Assembly (NCBI RefSeq): GCF_964340395.1
Contig: NC_135551.1
Span: 27,802,880-27,866,879 of the forward strand
From: Glandiceps talaboti
Lineage: Eukaryota > Hemichordata > Enteropneusta > Spengelidae
Direction of reading: 5' to 3'
Length of the DNA stretch: 64,000 nt
Position numbers and translations under genes: made by a program. How positions within the stretch are numbered: position 1 is the stretch's first letter; every line of letters starts with the position of its first letter. The notes beneath the pieces were generated by a model that was not told the DNA's origin, did no database searches, and worked only from the letters and a program-made list of their open reading frames with translations. This document shows, one piece after another, positions 60,616 to 64,000 of the stretch.

Positions 60616-63540
60616 AGCAATTAATGTATGGAGAGTTACTTTTGTGTTTTCCCTTTCGTCTGCAGACTGAATTGGCTTACGGAACTGAAGAAAAAAATAA
60701 CGAGGAAAGAGGGTACTTAAGTGATGGGCGCTGACCAGAAACATTTTTTTTTTTGCCTTTAAATCTCTTTCTACGATGAGTGCTATGCTACAACGTTCTA
60801 TAAAGCTTTACATTACATGTTGTGGTTGGCCAGGACTCGAGATCACTAATAGCAATGGGCAAATCGCCGTCATAGTTGTTAGGCTTGAACAGCCATGAAG
60901 GAACGTATGGACTATATTGACTCTAAATAGTAAATGCTTTGATGTTTTAACGCCACTTTTAAAACATTCTTATGTCTCCGAATGTTTGCTTTTGTGAACA
61001 AATCAAAATGTAAGTTTCAGTCAGTAGGCAAATGTTAGGGTGTCACAGCAACCACGTGTTTTACAGGGATGGCCTAGTACTGATTTGTCCCTCAGTTGTG
61101 TTCAAGATTCATAAGCAGTTCGGAGAGCAGTGTGACATCACAAAACTGAATCATGGTACCTGTCCTTTTGACGTACGTTATTAAGGTTGGTTGTGAAGTG
61201 GGTGGAGCTTCAATTAATAATTTGTCATATTCGGATGTTATATGTCTCATCTCTCCATCTATCAAAGGCCTCAGTAAACATCTCTGTGAACATTACATGC
61301 TGATAATCAAGCTCAGATATCATTTATAACGATAGAAAATCAAACTGTGCACACTTTAAGTCATCCACAACTTGAAAGGTTTCTGTCACTTAACCTTTGT
61401 GGAAATTTTCTCGATTTTAATTACTTGAGGCATATTTTTACCGATGACTTGAAAGACAATCTAGGTATTTTGAAACAGCGTAGAGCACTTTAAATTTGTG
61501 ATAGACCCAAGTTTGTACTCAGAGAGTTTCTGGATGTACTATATCGGTGAAACTGCGTCCCCTTACAACTTTTTGCAATAACATATACGAAAACCATTTT
61601 GGTGTGACTTTAATGTAAGGGGTAACAACTTGTATGGTTCCGATTACTGTAACATCCAATTTTAGAATAGGTGGGGTAGGTAGATTTTTTTTTTTTTTTT
61701 TTTTTTAATTTTTATATATGTAAGTGTCTAGTTCAAGTAGTTATGTTTTCAGTTGTTTTCAATATGGTCTCTGTGTTACTGGTTTCTTCTCATCAGATGT
61801 ATTACAGATTGGAAGAATAGTTTTATATTGCCTTTTTAAGTTGATGTCAGTTTCCGCATCCACTATTTCTTGCGAGACTTCACAATTTTCATTTTTTTTC
61901 TCGAATACGTAAAACAAGTTTAGGATCGGCTAGGTGGGGTCGGGTAACAACTAGGTGGGGTCGGGTATAACCGGAACTAAACAATATTCTTTATTAGACC
62001 TAATTGATACGTCAAAAAATAATTGTTTGTTACAACAATGCATTGCGGAGATGGTTTCCAATGCAATTTACATTGTATTCTCTTTCAGTTTTGAGAAGAA
62101 AGGCGGTGTTTATGTTTATGTTATGTCTTTTTGACAGTCAAAATACTCTGATTAAATAATGTTGTTCCATGTGATGTACGGTTTGGTGGGCGACAAGCCC
62201 ACTGGCTTGAGATTTTACATTGATATTTTGAATACTCTGATTAAATAATGTTGTTCCATGTGATGTACGGTTTGGTGGGCGTCAAGCCCACTGGCTTGAG
62301 ATTTTACATTGATATTTTGCTGTTTGTATTTTTGTTCTTCTCTGGCCTATGCGTCCGTAATAACGTTTTAATAATAATAAAAACCGATTAGAACTACTGT
62401 TCTTTTGTCTGGCCTTTGTAAGAGACGGGGTTGTAAGGAGGAGCGCCCACAACGACGAATCTTTTAGCTCACTATATCTACATCTATCTATAGCTCACTA
62501 TATCTACATCTGCTGATTTCATATTTACAGATAACACAAACTATAAAATGTACTTTCAGCATCAGTGCGTGTATCATATCTTCTTTCCGTATTAAACATT
62601 TTCTGTTCGAATATAATCCAATATAGTTCGGCCTGGATCGACGTCCGGAAATAGGAATTGGCCTAATTGAATACATAACCACGAATATCATTATTCTGTC
62701 ACTTATATCACCATTTTAGTATAATGTTGGGAATATAATCGTTTATAAATGGTGATGGTGTATAGAAACATTTATGATTTTAATAAATTGCTTTCAAAAC
62801 CTAATATTTACTCTGCTTGCATTGACTCAATTTTCAAAGTGGGGTATGTAAGTGATGCACAGAAGCAATTCTTTCTTTTCTCTTTCCCTTTAAAACTCCT
62901 TCTGCGGTGAGACCTATGCTGTAACGTTGTATACAAGCGCAGCTTCACATTATATGTTATAGTTGGCAAGTAAGATCCCATCTGCTGCAGATAACCATGC
63001 TGGAGAATTCGAAGAGATAAATTCATACAAACTCTTTACTATTTAAAAATTGTTTTAAGGGAGCATTCTGTATTTACAAGGGGCACTGAGGAAATCACAC
63101 AGGGTATGTTAAATAAAACATGACCCTTCCCCATTCTCCATTTGTAAATCCCCCCTTGTCCCATTTTGTAAAATATGACCCTCCCCATGACAATTGCATA
63201 CACTGAAAGTTAATCAATATTCCCATTATATGTATACATACAAAATAAATGATTTTGACTCTGTATTAGAAAGCAATATTTGTACATATAAAGTGACAAA
63301 CAGTAAAAGATTGGCTAATTACCTTTCTCTTATAATCATACACAATCTAGTTAGTATCTAAAATGTGCTTTCCATGTTGTGCATACTATGTTTGATCTGG
63401 TCACTCGTAAAAGTTCCCTGATATCACTGTCACCATCATCATCCCATCTCACCTCCAGTATTGTAATTATCAGTGTCACTTTAATCTGACTCACTGTCAC
63501 TATTTGAGTCAGTACTTGTGTCACTGTGTTCTCTATGACA
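60047..63540. other. Repeat-rich intergenic region
   Basis: No gene recognised. Contains (TG)n at 60536-60615, a T run at 61687-61706, two copies of CTAGGTGGGGTCGGGTA near 61929 and 61951, and the 89-bp tandem duplication at 62142-62319. Open frames here are short and featureless. Confidence 0.55.
62142..62319. repeat. 89-bp tandem duplication
   Basis: 62142-62230 is repeated at 62231-62319 with one visible difference (GGCGACAAGC against GGCGTCAAGC). The unit contains CAAGCCCACTGGCTTG, a perfect 8-bp inverted repeat. Confidence 0.9.
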
Positions 63541-63559
63541 TTCAAAACTTCAAAACTAA

Positions 63560-63569
63560 ATCATCATCG

Positions 63570-63659
<90 letters not shown>
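63560..63659. repeat. (ATC)n trinucleotide repeat
   Basis: About 33 ATC units with one CGTC interruption at 63567. It gives poly-Ser or poly-Asp in the open frames across it, which have no other gene-like property. Confidence 0.96.
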
Positions 63660-64000
63660 CTGCTACCATCATTTTTTAACAAACATTCACGGTCAGTGTG
63701 AATGATAAGGTGAGATGGTACACTCAACAATATGCAATTATACAATTTTCCAACAATACATGTAATGTTATTTTTTGGATTCTGGCATGTAGAATACTAG
63801 AGAAAATAAATGTTGAGTGCTCATTTCACTTTTACATCTCAAAACACACATAACAACCCTTACCAATATGAAACGGTAAAAAGTATGCTTAAAGTGTACT
63901 TATTCTATACTTGAAGTATACTTTGGAATGTCAAGTACATTTCAGTTATACTCAAAATATACTCGAGTATACTTAAACTATAAATTCACTATAATTGAAT
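63660..64000. other. Window end, nothing firm
   Basis: AT-rich. Near 63885-63985 there are several AGTATACTT/AAGTATACT palindromic words (for example 63913-63921 and 63959-63976) that may belong to a repeat continuing beyond the window. Confidence 0.4.

Noticed and set aside
63504-63745. Poly-Ser / poly-Asp open frames
   Set aside because: Both are readings of the same ATC repeat on opposite strands.

Overview
The window is nuclear DNA from an animal, most likely a marine invertebrate. Genes are split by canonical GT/AG introns, intergenic space is wide, AT-rich and full of microsatellites, and retroelement remnants are of metazoan type (Penelope-like, a CR1/Jockey-like LINE, tRNA-derived SINEs). 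The protein repertoire (expanded SLC16 transporters, a four-Ig receptor with tyrosine motifs) would fit an invertebrate deuterostome such as a hemichordate, but a lophotrochozoan cannot be excluded from sequence alone.

Layout. 1-4833 is a huge inverted satellite: about 14 copies of a 155-bp unit on one strand facing about 17 copies on the other across a 20-bp spacer. It lies in, or truncates, the last intron of the first transporter gene. 4907-31450 holds four tandem minus-strand SLC16 (monocarboxylate-transporter-like) genes, here called A to D from left to right. Each has three main coding exons plus, for B-D, a short last exon, and each has a conserved untranslated first exon 1.3-1.9 kb upstream. 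A is cut off by the satellite or window edge, B and C look intact (459 and 460 aa), and D carries a one-base deletion in its main exon. Intron 2 of B has been enlarged by a decayed Penelope-like retroelement.

31.5-37.5 kb is gene-poor. 37583-41717 and 54523-57740 are two plus-strand SLC16 genes (E and F, 465 aa each) of the SLC16A2/SLC16A10 type (thyroid-hormone / aromatic amino-acid transporters). Between them, 42-47 kb is a dense block of simple repeats that includes a 54-copy, 32-bp minisatellite, and 48171-50312 is an intronless gene for a 713-aa type-I membrane protein with four Ig-like domains. Its cytoplasmic tail has four Grb2-type YxN motifs and a C-terminal ITAM-consensus sequence. 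57.7-64 kb is repeat-rich and I see no gene in it.

How it fits together: two divergent SLC16 subfamilies sit in one locus on opposite strands and share the position of their first and last introns. The A-D subfamily has been amplified locally together with its leader exons, intronic microsatellites and upstream SINE, and patchy near-identity suggests gene conversion. The Ig receptor has no visible functional link to the transporters.
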